Assembly: GCF_003001935.1 (NCBI RefSeq)
Contig: NZ_PVNG01000011.1
Location: forward strand, 248,001 to 312,000
From: Nonomuraea fuscirosea
GTDB taxonomy: Bacteria > Actinomycetota > Actinomycetes > Streptosporangiales > Streptosporangiaceae
Reading direction: 5' to 3'
Length of the DNA: 64,000 nt
In this document: positions 25,018 through 33,203 of the stretch, in pieces
Layout: every line of letters starts with the position of its first letter
Numbering within the stretch: position 1 is the first letter of the stretch
The notes under the pieces: model-generated
The model's input: only the letters and a program-made list of their open reading frames with translations
Database searches by the model: none
Told to the model about the DNA's origin: nothing
Position numbers and translations under genes: made by a program

Positions 25018-25506
25018 TCAGGACGACTCCTTGCGGTACTCCTCCCACCGTTCGAACAGCCGGTCGGCGTCGTGCATGAGGAAGGCGAAGAACTCGCGCG
25101 TCTCCGCCAGCCGGGCGCGCGGCCCGGGCCGATCCTCGGGGAGGACCGACAGCCCGAAGTCCAGCGCGTCGAGACTGACCTGCAGACCGGCGAGCTGGAC
25201 CCGCATGACGTGGGCCCAGCCGCCGTCGGCCGTCCGGTAGCGGTGCTCGCGGCCGGCCGACGGCACCCGCTCGACCATGCCGACCATCTCCATCTGCCTG
25301 GCGACGGTGCTGACCGCGGTCTTGCTCACGCCGAGCTCGGCCGCCAGGTCGGTGAGCGACTGGTCGGGCGGGTCGCAGACCATGAGCCAGGCGGACAGGC
25401 GGCCCATCGTCCGCGTGCCGCCCAGCCGCTCCATGACGAGCCCCATCCGGTCGACGAACTCCCGCACCGGAGGCTCCACAGGCACCAACTCCGCAATTAT
25501 CGTCAA
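25018..25506 (-). CDS. GbsR/MarR-family winged-helix regulator
   Basis: The 162-aa protein has a GbsR-like DNA-binding part (GRLSAWLMVCDPPDQSLTDL, then AAELGVSKTAVSTVARQM) and a helical C-terminus ending FERWEEYRKESS. It is read before the P450 gene on the same strand, with 40 bp between, and probably regulates it. The start lies against a block of TACGTAC repeats likely to be its operator. Confidence 0.83.
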   Translation of the reverse strand: MTIIAELVPVEPPVREFVDRMGLVMERLGGTRTMGRLSAWLMVCDPPDQSLTDLAAELGVSKTAVSTVARQMEMVGMVERVPSAGREHRYRTADGGWAHVMRVQLAGLQVSLDALDFGLSVLPEDRPGPRARLAETREFFAFLMHDADRLFERWEEYRKESS

Positions 25507-25528
25507 GTACGTACTTTACGTACAGTAC
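25507..25528. promoter_or_regulatory. TACGTAC-type operator of the P450 regulator
   Basis: GTACGTAC (25507-25514) is followed by ACGTAC (25518-25523) and AGTAC at its end, a nested set of inverted repeats immediately upstream of the regulator start codon. Binding by that regulator is inferred. Confidence 0.55.
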
Positions 25529-25557
25529 GCCGAGACTCGGGAGCTGTGAAGTACGGG

Positions 25558-25839
25558 TCAGTCCTTGGAGGGAGGCCAGCTCTCCCACGTGGGAGGGGGC
25601 GCGTTGTAGGTCTTCCAGAGCTCCGCCGCCTTCTCCAGGCATTCGGGGCAGATCGGCTGGTCGGCGGAGCGGGCCACGGAATCGGGCCCGGCCGGGCGGA
25701 AGGTGCCGAGCACGGTGAAACCCGGCGGCAGGCCGGTCTCGGGGTCGATCAGCACCGTCTCCACCGTCGCCGGGTCGTAGCCGAACGTGCGCTTGCACAT
25801 GAGGCAGCGCCCGGTCGCCCGCGCTTCTTCCTCCGCCAT
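25558..25839 (-). CDS. Small zinc-ribbon-like protein
   Basis: The 93-aa protein has two CxxC knuckles, CLMC at residues 12-15 and CPEC about 50 residues later, suggesting one zinc site joined over a 48-residue loop. I do not recognise a named family. GGAGGG lies 8 nt before the ATG. It is separate from the flanking regulator and phoU genes. Confidence 0.65.
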   Translation of the reverse strand: MAEEEARATGRCLMCKRTFGYDPATVETVLIDPETGLPPGFTVLGTFRPAGPDSVARSADQPICPECLEKAAELWKTYNAPPPTWESWPPSKD

Positions 25840-25910
25840 CGCTCAGCCCTCCAGAACGGAACCCGTACCAGCATGGTCCATCCCGTCCCGGCGTCAAGCC
25901 CGGCCCCGCG

Positions 25911-26555
25911 TCAGGTCGGGCGGGTCCCGGTGACGAGGTAGACGACGTCCTGCGCCACCCGTACCGCGTGGTCGGCGTAGCGCTCGTAATAGCGTCCCAC
26001 CAGCGTGATGTCGATCGCCGGCTCGACCCCGTGCTCCCAGTCCTTCGACAGGATCTTCCTGAACAGCCGCCGGTGCAGCCGGTCCATCGCGTCGTCGTCC
26101 TGCTCCAGCTCCAGCGCCGACTCGACGTCGCGTGAGGCCACGCAGCTGCCGGCCTTCGTGACCAGCGTCTCGGCGATCTGGCCCATCTCCAGGATGGTCG
26201 AGCGCAGCTCGGGCGGGATGGCCGAGTCGGGGTGCCGCAGCCGGGCCACCTTGGCGACGTGGACGGCCAGGTCGCCCATCCGTTCGAGGTCCGTGCCCAT
26301 GCGCAGCGCCGTGATGACCATCCGCAGGTCCACCGCGACCGGCTGCTGCCTGGCCATCAGCTCGAAGATCGAGGTCTCGATGTCGGCGAAGGTCGCGTTC
26401 ACCTCCTCGTCGCGGGATATGACGCTCTCGGCGAGCGTGAGGTCGGCGTCGAGGAGTGAGGTGGTGGCACGGGAGATCGCCGAGCGGACAAGGCGGGTCA
26501 TCTCGACCAGCTTGTCGGTCAGTGCGTCGAGTTCTTCGTGGTACGCGTCGCGCAT
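25911..26555 (-). CDS. phoU: Phosphate-signalling protein PhoU
   Basis: The 214-aa all-helical protein has the two PhoU repeats, including DLRMVITALRMGTDLERMGD and ITLVGRYYERYADHAVRVA with their acidic metal-binding signatures. PhoU couples phosphate transport status to the PhoR-type kinase. TACGGT (26567-26562) ends 6 nt before the ATG, so a leaderless mRNA is likely. A PHO box directly upstream puts it under the adjacent two-component system. It is divergent from senX3, as in Streptomyces. Confidence 0.93.
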   Translation of the reverse strand: MRDAYHEELDALTDKLVEMTRLVRSAISRATTSLLDADLTLAESVISRDEEVNATFADIETSIFELMARQQPVAVDLRMVITALRMGTDLERMGDLAVHVAKVARLRHPDSAIPPELRSTILEMGQIAETLVTKAGSCVASRDVESALELEQDDDAMDRLHRRLFRKILSKDWEHGVEPAIDITLVGRYYERYADHAVRVAQDVVYLVTGTRPT

Positions 26556-26573
26556 GCCGTCACCGTACGACCC

Positions 26574-26606
26574 GGTCGATGAACGAACCCCAACAGCCAG
26601 ATGAAC
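26574..26606 (-). promoter_or_regulatory. PHO box upstream of phoU
   Basis: Read on the minus strand there are three 11-bp units: GTTCATCTGGC, TGTTGGGGTTC and GTTCATCGACC. The outer two match the PhoP direct-repeat unit GTTCACC at six of seven positions. The box begins just upstream of the phoU -10, where PhoP-type activators bind. One further GTTCATC (26623-26629) faces senX3. Confidence 0.7.
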
Positions 26607-26679
26607 TTTCCAGGAAAGGGGTGTTCATCCCCTGATGAGAGGGTCTGTCCCTGCGAAAACGCCACCTACCATCGGAGGC

Positions 26680-27861
26680 ATGAGTGAGATGGCCATGAGC
26701 TTCGCGGCCCTGGCCGGGTTCGTGGTGGGCGCCCTGGCGGTCCTGTTCTACCGCAATCAGATCGAGGCCCCCAGCCGCACCGCCGCCGCGGACGGAGCCG
26801 GGGACGGCGCCGCGCTGCCGCAGGGCATCGCGTCCGTGCTGGCCGTGCTGCCCTCGTCCGCCGTGGTCCTCGACGCCCACGACCGCGTCCTGCGCGCCAG
26901 CTCGGCGGCGCGGGCGTTCGGGCTGGTCAAGGGCGACCGGCTGATGGCCGCTGAGCTGCTCGCGCTGGCGAGACAGGTACGCCGCGACGGCGAGATCCGC
27001 GAGAGCGAGATCGACGTCGCCGGCCACAAGTTCGGCCAGGAGACCACGAACTTCGCCGTCCGCGTCGCACCCCTCGGCTCCTACGGCCAGGTGCTGGTGC
27101 TGGCGGAGGACCAGACCGAGCGGCGCCGCGTCGAGGCCGTGCGCCGCGACTTCGTCGCCAACGTCAGCCACGAGCTGAAGACCCCGGTGGGCGCCATGAG
27201 CCTGCTGGCCGAGACCATCCAGGACGCCGCCGACGACCCCGAGGCGGTCAGCCGCTTCGCCGGGCGCATGCAGCTGGAGGCGGCCCGGCTCAACTACCTG
27301 ATCCAGGACCTGATCACGCTCAGCCGGATCCAGGGCGCCGAGCCGATCCCCACCCCCGGCCAGGTCGCGATCGACGAGGCCGTGTCCGACGCCATAGACC
27401 ACTGCAACACCAGGGCCTCCGCCAAGGACATCACGCTCGTCACCGGCGGCATCGAGGGCCTGCGCATCTGGGGCGACGTCGAGCTGCTCGTCACCGCCCT
27501 GCGCAATCTGATCGACAACGCCGTCGCCTACAGTCCCGAGCACACGAGGGTCGTCGTCAGCGTGCGGCCCGCGGGCGACTCCGTCGAGATCAGCGTCAGC
27601 GACCAGGGGATCGGCATCCCCGAGGAGGCGCTGGAACGCATCTTCGAGCGCTTCTTCCGCGTCGACGCGGCCCGCTCGCGCGCCACCGGCGGCACCGGGC
27701 TCGGCCTGGCCATCGTCAAACACGTCGCCGCCGCGCACGCGGGCGAGGTGTCCGTATGGAGCAAGGAAGGGTCCGGCTCCACCTTCACGCTCCGCCTGCC
27801 CGCCTTCGGCGGGACGGCGGTGGCAGTACCACCCTCGATTCCCCTGGAGGCAGCCCCATGA
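26680..27861 (+). CDS. senX3: Phosphate-sensing histidine kinase SenX3/PhoR
   Basis: The 393-aa sensor kinase has one N-terminal membrane helix (residues about 6-24), a PAS-like region, a HisKA domain with the phosphorylated His in NVSHELKTP (about residue 164), and HATPase boxes NLIDNAV, DQGIGIP and GGTGLGLAIV. It phosphorylates RegX3/PhoP under phosphate limitation. TACCAT (26667-26672) ends 7 nt before the ATG at 26680, favouring a leaderless start there. GGAGG at 26674-26678 could instead serve an ATG at 26689. The last 4 bp overlap regX3. Confidence 0.93.
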   Translation: MSEMAMSFAALAGFVVGALAVLFYRNQIEAPSRTAAADGAGDGAALPQGIASVLAVLPSSAVVLDAHDRVLRASSAARAFGLVKGDRLMAAELLALARQVRRDGEIRESEIDVAGHKFGQETTNFAVRVAPLGSYGQVLVLAEDQTERRRVEAVRRDFVANVSHELKTPVGAMSLLAETIQDAADDPEAVSRFAGRMQLEAARLNYLIQDLITLSRIQGAEPIPTPGQVAIDEAVSDAIDHCNTRASAKDITLVTGGIEGLRIWGDVELLVTALRNLIDNAVAYSPEHTRVVVSVRPAGDSVEISVSDQGIGIPEEALERIFERFFRVDAARSRATGGTGLGLAIVKHVAAAHAGEVSVWSKEGSGSTFTLRLPAFGGTAVAVPPSIPLEAAP

Positions 27862-28550
27862 CCCGTGTTCTCGTCGTCGAGGACGAGGAGTCCTTCTCCG
27901 ACGCCCTGTCCTACATGCTGCGCAAGGAGGGCTTCGAGGTGTCGGTCGCGGCGACCGGGCCCGAGGCGCTCGACACGTTCGACCGCAACGGCGCCGATCT
28001 GGTGCTGCTCGACCTGATGCTGCCCGGATTGCCCGGCACGGAGGTGTGCCGCTCGCTGCGGCAGCGCTCCAAGGTGCCGGTCATCATGCTGACGGCCAAG
28101 GACAGCGAGATCGACAAGGTCGTGGGCCTCGAACTGGGCGCCGACGACTACGTCACCAAGCCGTTCTCCTCGCGCGAGCTGGTCGCCCGCATCCGCGCGG
28201 TCCTGCGCCGCCAGGGCGACGTCGTCGAGGAGCTGGAGACGGCCGTGCTGGCCGTCGGCCCGGTGCGGATGGACGTCGACCGCCACGTCGTCGCCGTGCG
28301 CGGCGAGCCGGTGCAGCTGCCGCTGAAGGAGTTCGAGCTGCTCGAGGTGCTGCTGCGCAACGCCGGGCGGGTGCTCACCAGGGGCCAGCTCATCGACCGC
28401 GTCTGGGGCGCCGACTACGTGGGCGACACCAAGACGCTCGACGTCCACGTCAAGCGGCTGCGCGCCAAGATCGAGTCGGATCCGTCCAACCCGCGCTGCA
28501 TCCTGACCGTGCGCGGCCTGGGCTACAAGTTCGACGCGACGGAGGGGTGA
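27858..28550 (+). CDS. regX3: Phosphate response regulator RegX3/PhoP
   Basis: The 230-aa OmpR-class regulator has a receiver domain with Asp9/Glu10, phosphoacceptor Asp52 (LVLLDLMLPG) and Lys101 (TKPF), and a C-terminal winged helix (LTRGQLIDRVWG, TLDVHVKRLRAKIE, VRGLGYKF). It overlaps senX3 as ATGA. By context it is the direct equivalent of Streptomyces PhoP and should bind the PHO box in front of phoU. Confidence 0.94.
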   Translation: MTRVLVVEDEESFSDALSYMLRKEGFEVSVAATGPEALDTFDRNGADLVLLDLMLPGLPGTEVCRSLRQRSKVPVIMLTAKDSEIDKVVGLELGADDYVTKPFSSRELVARIRAVLRRQGDVVEELETAVLAVGPVRMDVDRHVVAVRGEPVQLPLKEFELLEVLLRNAGRVLTRGQLIDRVWGADYVGDTKTLDVHVKRLRAKIESDPSNPRCILTVRGLGYKFDATEG

Positions 28551-28575
28551 AGGGCCCCGGCCGCGGGGCCCTTCA
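28548..28575. terminator. Bidirectional hairpin, regX3/lpqE-like gene
   Basis: TGAAGGGCCCCG pairs perfectly with CGGGGCCCTTCA over 12 bp around a GCCG loop. The regX3 stop codon is the first triplet of the stem. Confidence 0.7.
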
Positions 28576-28584
28576 GCTCCGCTG

Positions 28585-29166
28585 TCAGTGGGCCTCCTCC
28601 GCGGGGGCGGAGGCCGACGGGGTGGGCGTGGGCGCCGGGGTGGCGCCGGGAGCCGGGGGATACTCCGCGAACTCACGGCTGCGCGTGACCACAGGCACGT
28701 TCATCGACACGACACCGGCCTGGGCGAACTGGAGGTCCAGCTTGATGCTCTCGCCGCCCCTGAGGCTCTTGGGGATCGCCTCCAGCATGAGCTGAGGGGT
28801 GGGCTTGCCGGTGTTGACGAGCTGGTTGGACGGGAGCTGGATCGGGGCGGTGACCTTGACCGTGCCCATGTTCCCGGCGGAGACGGCCTGCAGCGTGTCG
28901 GCGGTGCCGGCCGTGTTGAGGATGTTCAGGTAGATCGGGGCCGAGCCGCGCCAGGGGAGCTGTGCCCCTGAGTCGGGGCCGAGGATGAACGCCTGCGGGA
29001 TGTGAATGCCGCTCTTGTTGCCGTACTGACCGTTATCGATCAACGCTTGCGCCTCGTTCGGCGCGTACGGCTTGTTGGTGGTGGCGTCGAATCCTGCCCC
29101 GCAGCCCGCCAGCACGGGGGCGGCCAAGAACGCGGCGGCTACGACAATCCAGCGACGGCTGGTCAC
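28585..29166 (-). CDS. LpqE-like lipoprotein, copper-chaperone (PCuAC) fold
   Basis: The 193-aa protein has a lipoprotein signal with lipobox LAGC (about residue 20), a beta-sandwich region resembling PCu(A)C copper chaperones (APIYLNILNTAGTADTLQAV, GGESIKLDLQFAQAG), and a Pro/Ala-rich C-terminus. The copper-binding Met/His pattern of classical PCuAC is not obvious, so copper binding is uncertain. In Mycobacterium tuberculosis lpqE is likewise divergent from carD. The GTG at 29166 has AAGGAG 9 nt upstream. Confidence 0.75.
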   Translation of the reverse strand: MTSRRWIVVAAAFLAAPVLAGCGAGFDATTNKPYAPNEAQALIDNGQYGNKSGIHIPQAFILGPDSGAQLPWRGSAPIYLNILNTAGTADTLQAVSAGNMGTVKVTAPIQLPSNQLVNTGKPTPQLMLEAIPKSLRGGESIKLDLQFAQAGVVSMNVPVVTRSREFAEYPPAPGATPAPTPTPSASAPAEEAH

Positions 29167-29417
29167 GGGCGGGTTCTCCTTGGTCTTGCGCAGGTGTCGC
29201 GCGTGCGTGATGGGCAGCGCCCACCATATCCACCCCAATGCAAGGTCATATCCGCACCCCCGCAGGTCATTCGCTATGTCCGGAAATGCGATTCATACAG
29301 TTGAGCGCTTGTCAAGCCCCAATATGCGGCGTTGACCTGCAGTTATGAGGATTTCACTGTTCCGGGAGGCTGTGGATGCGTGGTACCCTGGAGTACAGCG
29401 GAAGGGGTACTTGTCAC

Positions 29418-29900
29418 ATGACTTTCCAGGTCGGCGACACTGTCGTCTACCCCCACCATGGGGCTGCTCGGATCGAAGCAATCACGAAGCGATCCATCAA
29501 GGGTGAGGAAAAGACCTACCTGGTGCTCAAGGTCGACAAGGGCGACCTTACCGTCCAGGTGCCAGCTGAAAACGCGGAACTCGTCGGTGTGCGCGATGTT
29601 GTCGGCCAGGAAGGCCTTGAGCGGGTTTTCGACGTCCTTCGCATGCCGCACACGGAAGAGCCGACCAACTGGTCTCGTCGTTACAAGGCCAATCTGGAGA
29701 AGCTCGCCTCCGGCGATGTGAACAAGGTCGCCGAGGTGGTTCGGGACCTGTGGCGCCGGGATCGTGAGCGTGGCCTGTCGGCGGGTGAGAAGCGCATGCT
29801 CGCCAAGGCTCGCCAGATTCTCGTCAGCGAGCTGGCTCTTGCCGAGAAGACCAATGAGGACAAGGCTGAGGCCCTGCTCGACGAGGTTCTCAACTCCTGA
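29418..29900 (+). CDS. carD: RNA polymerase-binding transcription factor CarD
   Basis: The 160-aa protein has the Tudor-like RNAP-interaction domain (FQVGDTVVYPHHGAARIEAI) and the C-terminal helical DNA-binding domain with the wedge Trp and basic patch (NWSRRYKANLEKLASGD, EVVRDLWRRDRERGLSAGEK). CarD stabilises open complexes and is essential in mycobacteria. A GAAGGGG-type ribosome site lies upstream. ispF follows, as in other actinobacteria. Confidence 0.95.
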   Translation: MTFQVGDTVVYPHHGAARIEAITKRSIKGEEKTYLVLKVDKGDLTVQVPAENAELVGVRDVVGQEGLERVFDVLRMPHTEEPTNWSRRYKANLEKLASGDVNKVAEVVRDLWRRDRERGLSAGEKRMLAKARQILVSELALAEKTNEDKAEALLDEVLNS

Positions 29901-29917
29901 ACACACATCTTCCACGG

Positions 29918-30388
29918 GTGGGCGTCGGAGTCGACGTCCACCCGTTCGCATCGGATGACTCAGGACGCGAGCTCAACCTCGCGGGCCTGACCTGGCCGGA
30001 CCAGGTCGGCCTCGAAGGACACTCCGACGGCGACGCCGCCGCCCACGCGGCGTGCGACGCGCTGCTGTCGGCGGCCGGCCTGGGCGACCTCGGGCGGCTG
30101 TTCGGCACCGCCGACCCGCGCTGGGCCGGTGCCACGGGCGCGGCCCTGCTGGAGGAGACCGCGCGCCAGGTGCGCGCGGCCGGCTACGAGATCGGCAACG
30201 TGGCGATCCAGGTGATCGGCAACCGGCCCAAGCTGGCGCCACGCCGCGAGGAGGCCGAGAAGGCGCTCAGCGCGGCCCTGGGGGCGCCGGTGAGCGTCTC
30301 GGCCACCACGACCGACGGTCTGGGCCTGACCGGCCGCGGTGAGGGCATCGCGGCCATCGCGACGGCTCTCGTGGTCAACCTTTCCTGA
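29918..30388 (+). CDS. ispF: 2-C-methyl-D-erythritol 2,4-cyclodiphosphate synthase
   Basis: The 156-aa non-mevalonate pathway enzyme has the zinc motif DVHPF, HSDGDAAAHAACDALL with a further His ligand, and the C-terminal TTTDGLGLTGRGEGIAAIA. The GTG at 29918 is 17 bp after carD with no visible Shine-Dalgarno; a CTG overlapping the carD stop is an alternative start. The usual partner ispD, which lies between carD and ispF in M. tuberculosis, is absent here. Confidence 0.93.
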   Translation: MGVGVDVHPFASDDSGRELNLAGLTWPDQVGLEGHSDGDAAAHAACDALLSAAGLGDLGRLFGTADPRWAGATGAALLEETARQVRAAGYEIGNVAIQVIGNRPKLAPRREEAEKALSAALGAPVSVSATTTDGLGLTGRGEGIAAIATALVVNLS

Positions 30389-30475
30389 ACGCCGGGCGTC
30401 TTCACATAGGGATACGTGAGGGTGTCCCGGCGGGTCGCCGGCCGACCCGCTGCATGCGGAGGCGGCGGTTCGTCA

Positions 30476-30530
30476 CTGGCGCGGTACGGGCCGCCGCCTT
30501 CCCATCCGTTTCTCTGGCGCGGTACGGGCC
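30476..30530 (+). repeat. 17-bp direct repeat between ispF and glsB1
   Basis: CTGGCGCGGTACGGGCC occurs at 30476-30492 and 30514-30530, a 38-bp period. The rest of the 30389-30611 gap holds no gene that I can support. Confidence 0.6.
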
Positions 30531-30611
30531 TGGCTTCCCCGTCTATGCGTAGTTTGCCTGATCAGAGGGTATGTGTCCCAAGACATGTGAACGTCTCGGG
30601 GGGAGCTACAC

Positions 30612-30899
30612 ATGATCGGCGCGATCGTATCCGCGGTAGTCATCGGCGCCATCGTCGGTGCGCTGGCCCGGCTGCTGGTGCCCGGCCGGCAGAACATGTC
30701 CATCGGCCTGACCCTGATCGTCGGCATCGTGGCGGCCCTGATCGGCACCCTGATCGCCCAGGCGTTCGGCTGGGCCGACACGCGAGGGATCGACTGGATC
30801 GAACACATCCTCCAGCTCGTCCTGGCCGTCGTCGGCGTGCTCCTCGTGACCCGGATGGGCATGGGGCGCGGCGGCCGCGGCGGCCGAACAACGACCTGA
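30612..30899 (+). CDS. GlsB/YeaQ/YmgE-family stress membrane protein (copy 1)
   Basis: The 95-aa protein has three hydrophobic helices (residues about 3-20, 31-52 and 63-80) with the family marks GALARLLVPGRQ and GIDWIE. Members are stress-induced inner-membrane proteins of unknown mechanism. GGGGGGAG lies just upstream of the ATG. A second copy follows 95 bp later. Confidence 0.87.
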   Translation: MIGAIVSAVVIGAIVGALARLLVPGRQNMSIGLTLIVGIVAALIGTLIAQAFGWADTRGIDWIEHILQLVLAVVGVLLVTRMGMGRGGRGGRTTT

Positions 30900-30950
30900 C
30901 CTGCAGATTCGTAAAATCGGCGCATAATCGTCGTAGATCGGGTAGCCCAT

Positions 30951-30984
30951 CCCCGTGAGAGTGAACGGCACTCTCACGGGGAGG
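30951..30984 (+). promoter_or_regulatory. Perfect hairpin that buries the Shine-Dalgarno of glsB copy 2
   Basis: CCCCGTGAGAGTG (30951-30963) pairs exactly with CACTCTCACGGGG (30969-30981) around a 5-nt loop. The ribosome site GGGGAGG (30978-30984) has four of its bases inside the 3' arm, 9 nt before the start codon. The stem could act as a translational switch or as a terminator of the first glsB gene. Confidence 0.6.
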
Positions 30985-30993
30985 TTTCATGTC

Positions 30994-31263
30994 ATGACCA
31001 TCGAATCCATCCTTGGCGCCATCGTGATCGGCGCCGTGATTGGCGCAATCGGTCGTCTGCTGCTGCCCGGCAGGCAGGCCATCGGGTGGATCCTCACCAT
31101 CGTCGTCGGCATCGTGGCCGCGCTGCTGGGGACGCTGCTCGCGCAGGTACTCGGTGTGGAGACGACCCCCGGCATCGACTGGATCGAACTGGTGATGCAG
31201 GTGGTGCTCGCCATCGTCGGCGTCGGCCTGGTCGCGGGCCTGCGGCGCGGCCGAAGCGTTTGA
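30994..31263 (+). CDS. GlsB/YeaQ/YmgE-family stress membrane protein (copy 2)
   Basis: The 89-aa three-helix protein is clearly paralogous to copy 1 (GAIGRLLLPGRQ, PGIDWIE, similar helix spacing). ATG at 30994 is chosen because GGGGAGG is 9 nt upstream. Expression may depend on melting of the hairpin in front of it. Confidence 0.87.
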   Translation: MTIESILGAIVIGAVIGAIGRLLLPGRQAIGWILTIVVGIVAALLGTLLAQVLGVETTPGIDWIELVMQVVLAIVGVGLVAGLRRGRSV

Positions 31264-31268
31264 CGTAA

Positions 31269-31307
31269 CGTCCGACGCGGCGTCCTGACGCGATGGAGCG
31301 TCGGACG
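31269..31307 (+). terminator. Inverted repeat after glsB copy 2
   Basis: CGTCCGACGC (31269-31278) and GCGTCGGACG (31298-31307) form a perfect 10-bp stem with a 19-nt loop, starting 5 nt after the stop. Confidence 0.5.
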
Positions 31308-31328
31308 CGCCGGCGAGGCGGGATACAT

Positions 31329-31361
31329 GGACCCGCCCGGGATGCGATCCCGGGCGGGTCC
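31329..31361. terminator. Strong hairpin, 15-bp perfect stem
   Basis: Arms 31329-31343 and 31347-31361 (GGACCCGCCCGGGAT / ATCCCGGGCGGGTCC) surround a GCG loop. It probably ends transcription from the glsB genes. The rest of the gap to 31554 shows no gene. Confidence 0.65.
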
Positions 31362-31554
31362 CCTCATGCTGTCCTACGGGCTGTTTCCTCCGCGTTGACT
31401 CCCCGGGCCCCCGACAGCCCCTGACGTTGACCTGAGCGGGCCTCTGGCAGCCCTGGGCGCCGGCTGCGCGGGCCTGTGGCGGCTCGGTCCCCGCGTTGAC
31501 CGTTCGGGCCCTCGACGATCCCGTCCGCCTTGCTGGCGGCCCGTCTCCTCGGGT

Positions 31555-32823
31555 TCAGTCCTCGGGCGGGCGTGGGGTGCTGCGGAGGCGCTCGGCCGGG
31601 GCCGGGGTGTCGTCGTGGATCACCGGATGGGGCGCGGTGTCCTCCGTCTCGCCGGTCTCCTCCGTCCTGCTCGCGACCTGCCTGCGCTCCTCCACGTCGG
31701 CCGCCTCAGGGCCGTGCTTCGGGTCGGGCGTGTCGTCGGCGACGATGGGGTGCGGCTGGGTGTCGGCGTCCTTGTCGTCCGCGCTGGGGCGAGGGTGGAC
31801 GAGGACGTCGGCCGGCTTGACCCGATCCCCCCAGCGCACGGGCCGCGTCACCGGCTCGGGTTCCGGTTCCGGTTCCGGCTCGGGGGCGGGCTCGGGCTGG
31901 GGCTCGTCAGCGGCCTCGTGCGCCTGTTCAGGCCGGGGCAGGTCGACGGCCTCGTACACCTGGGTCGGGTGCGGGTCGTCGACGGCCTCGTCCACCGGCG
32001 TCTCGTCGTACACCCGAGCAGGTGACGGCTCGTCGGCGGCCTCATGGGTCTGAGCGGGCCGCGGCTCGTCGGCGGAGTCGTCCGCCGGGGCCGGCCGAGG
32101 TGCGGGAGGGGCCTCGTGCGCGGGGCCGGGCTCAGGGGCGGGACGGGGCGCGGGCACGGCGGGAGCGCCGGTGGTCGGCTGAGGCGACTCCTCCTCCGGC
32201 ACGGGCCACTCGCTCACCCGTGCCGACACCGGCGGCGTCTCGGGAGCGGCGGTGGGGCCGACCACCGGGGTGGGCTCAAGGACGGGCGCGGCCGACGCCG
32301 TGGCGAGCGAGGGCGGCGTATCGGCCTGGGGATGCGGCCGGTTGAAGGGCACGAGGTCCTGCTCCGCCGTACGTTCGGCGTCGTGCTCCGCGGTCAGCCC
32401 GCGACGGCCCTGCACGTGCTTGATCAGCAATAACCACAGCCACAGCGCCAGGGCCAGCATCACCCACGGCGCCAGGGCCACACCGATGGCCGCCTCCCGC
32501 GCGCCGAACTCGAACCGCACCGCCGAGGCCACGTTCACCGCCGCGGCCGCCACGATGAGCAGCACCAGCACGAACGCCGCCTGCACGCGTACCAGCATCC
32601 TGGCCGGGCGCAGCAGCAGCACGCCGATGAGCGCCACCAGGAGCAGCGCGTCGAAGGCGGCCGGATAGAGGAAGGCGAGGTCCTGCCGGGCCTCGCCGGT
32701 GAGGGCCAGCCCGCGCAGATCGTCGAAGGACAGCGCGCACGCGGCCCCGGCGAGGGCGGCGACCGCGAGACCGGCCAGAGCGAGGCCGAGTCGGCGGAGC
32801 ACAGAGGGGGGAGTCACGTCCAT
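31555..32823 (-). CDS. DUF2637-like membrane protein with long acidic Pro-rich tail
   Basis: The 422-aa protein has four membrane helices in its first 145 residues (near 10-30, 52-70, 78-98 and 108-132), like the DUF2637/SpdB-type membrane domain of actinobacteria. About 280 residues of low-complexity Pro/Glu/Ala sequence follow, with a PEPEPEPE run and repeated (A/V)DEPxPAQ-like units. The tail is probably disordered and cytoplasmic. The function is unknown. Confidence 0.65.
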   Translation of the reverse strand: MDVTPPSVLRRLGLALAGLAVAALAGAACALSFDDLRGLALTGEARQDLAFLYPAAFDALLLVALIGVLLLRPARMLVRVQAAFVLVLLIVAAAAVNVASAVRFEFGAREAAIGVALAPWVMLALALWLWLLLIKHVQGRRGLTAEHDAERTAEQDLVPFNRPHPQADTPPSLATASAAPVLEPTPVVGPTAAPETPPVSARVSEWPVPEEESPQPTTGAPAVPAPRPAPEPGPAHEAPPAPRPAPADDSADEPRPAQTHEAADEPSPARVYDETPVDEAVDDPHPTQVYEAVDLPRPEQAHEAADEPQPEPAPEPEPEPEPEPVTRPVRWGDRVKPADVLVHPRPSADDKDADTQPHPIVADDTPDPKHGPEAADVEERRQVASRTEETGETEDTAPHPVIHDDTPAPAERLRSTPRPPED

Positions 32824-33203
32824 GTCGGTTCGAGCCTACAGAAGATTGACTTCCCTTCCCGCTCTTGACGGCGGGCGATTCCTCGGCCGTTCACGGGGAT
32901 TCCGGCTTTCCGTGGCCCTCGGCGGAGCGCGCCGCGTCCATCGGGACCCGTCGCGGGGGTGGGCCGGTCGCGTCCGCGAGGCGCGTTCCGTGCGGCCTCC
33001 CGCAGCGACGGCCCCCTGCCCGGCCCGGGAGCCACCCAGCCACGGCGGACAGAGGACGCGGCCGGGACGCCGGAGGACGGCATCCGCGCAGCCCTGAGTA
33101 TCGTCGATGAGATTCCAAGACGGATGGACGGACGGACCGATCGACCGCCGGCCAACCAATCGAGCCAATCGACCGATGGATCCAGTAGTCAAGGGAGCAC
33201 CAC
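32824..33203 (+). other. 380-bp gap upstream of the PPOX gene
   Basis: I see no gene. Near 33119-33150 the sequence has an irregular GACG/GACC tetranucleotide run (GGACGGATGGACGGACGG), followed by ACCAATCGAGCCAATCGACC with an AATCGA repeat. The last 15 bases carry the AAGGGAG ribosome site of the next gene. Confidence 0.4.
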
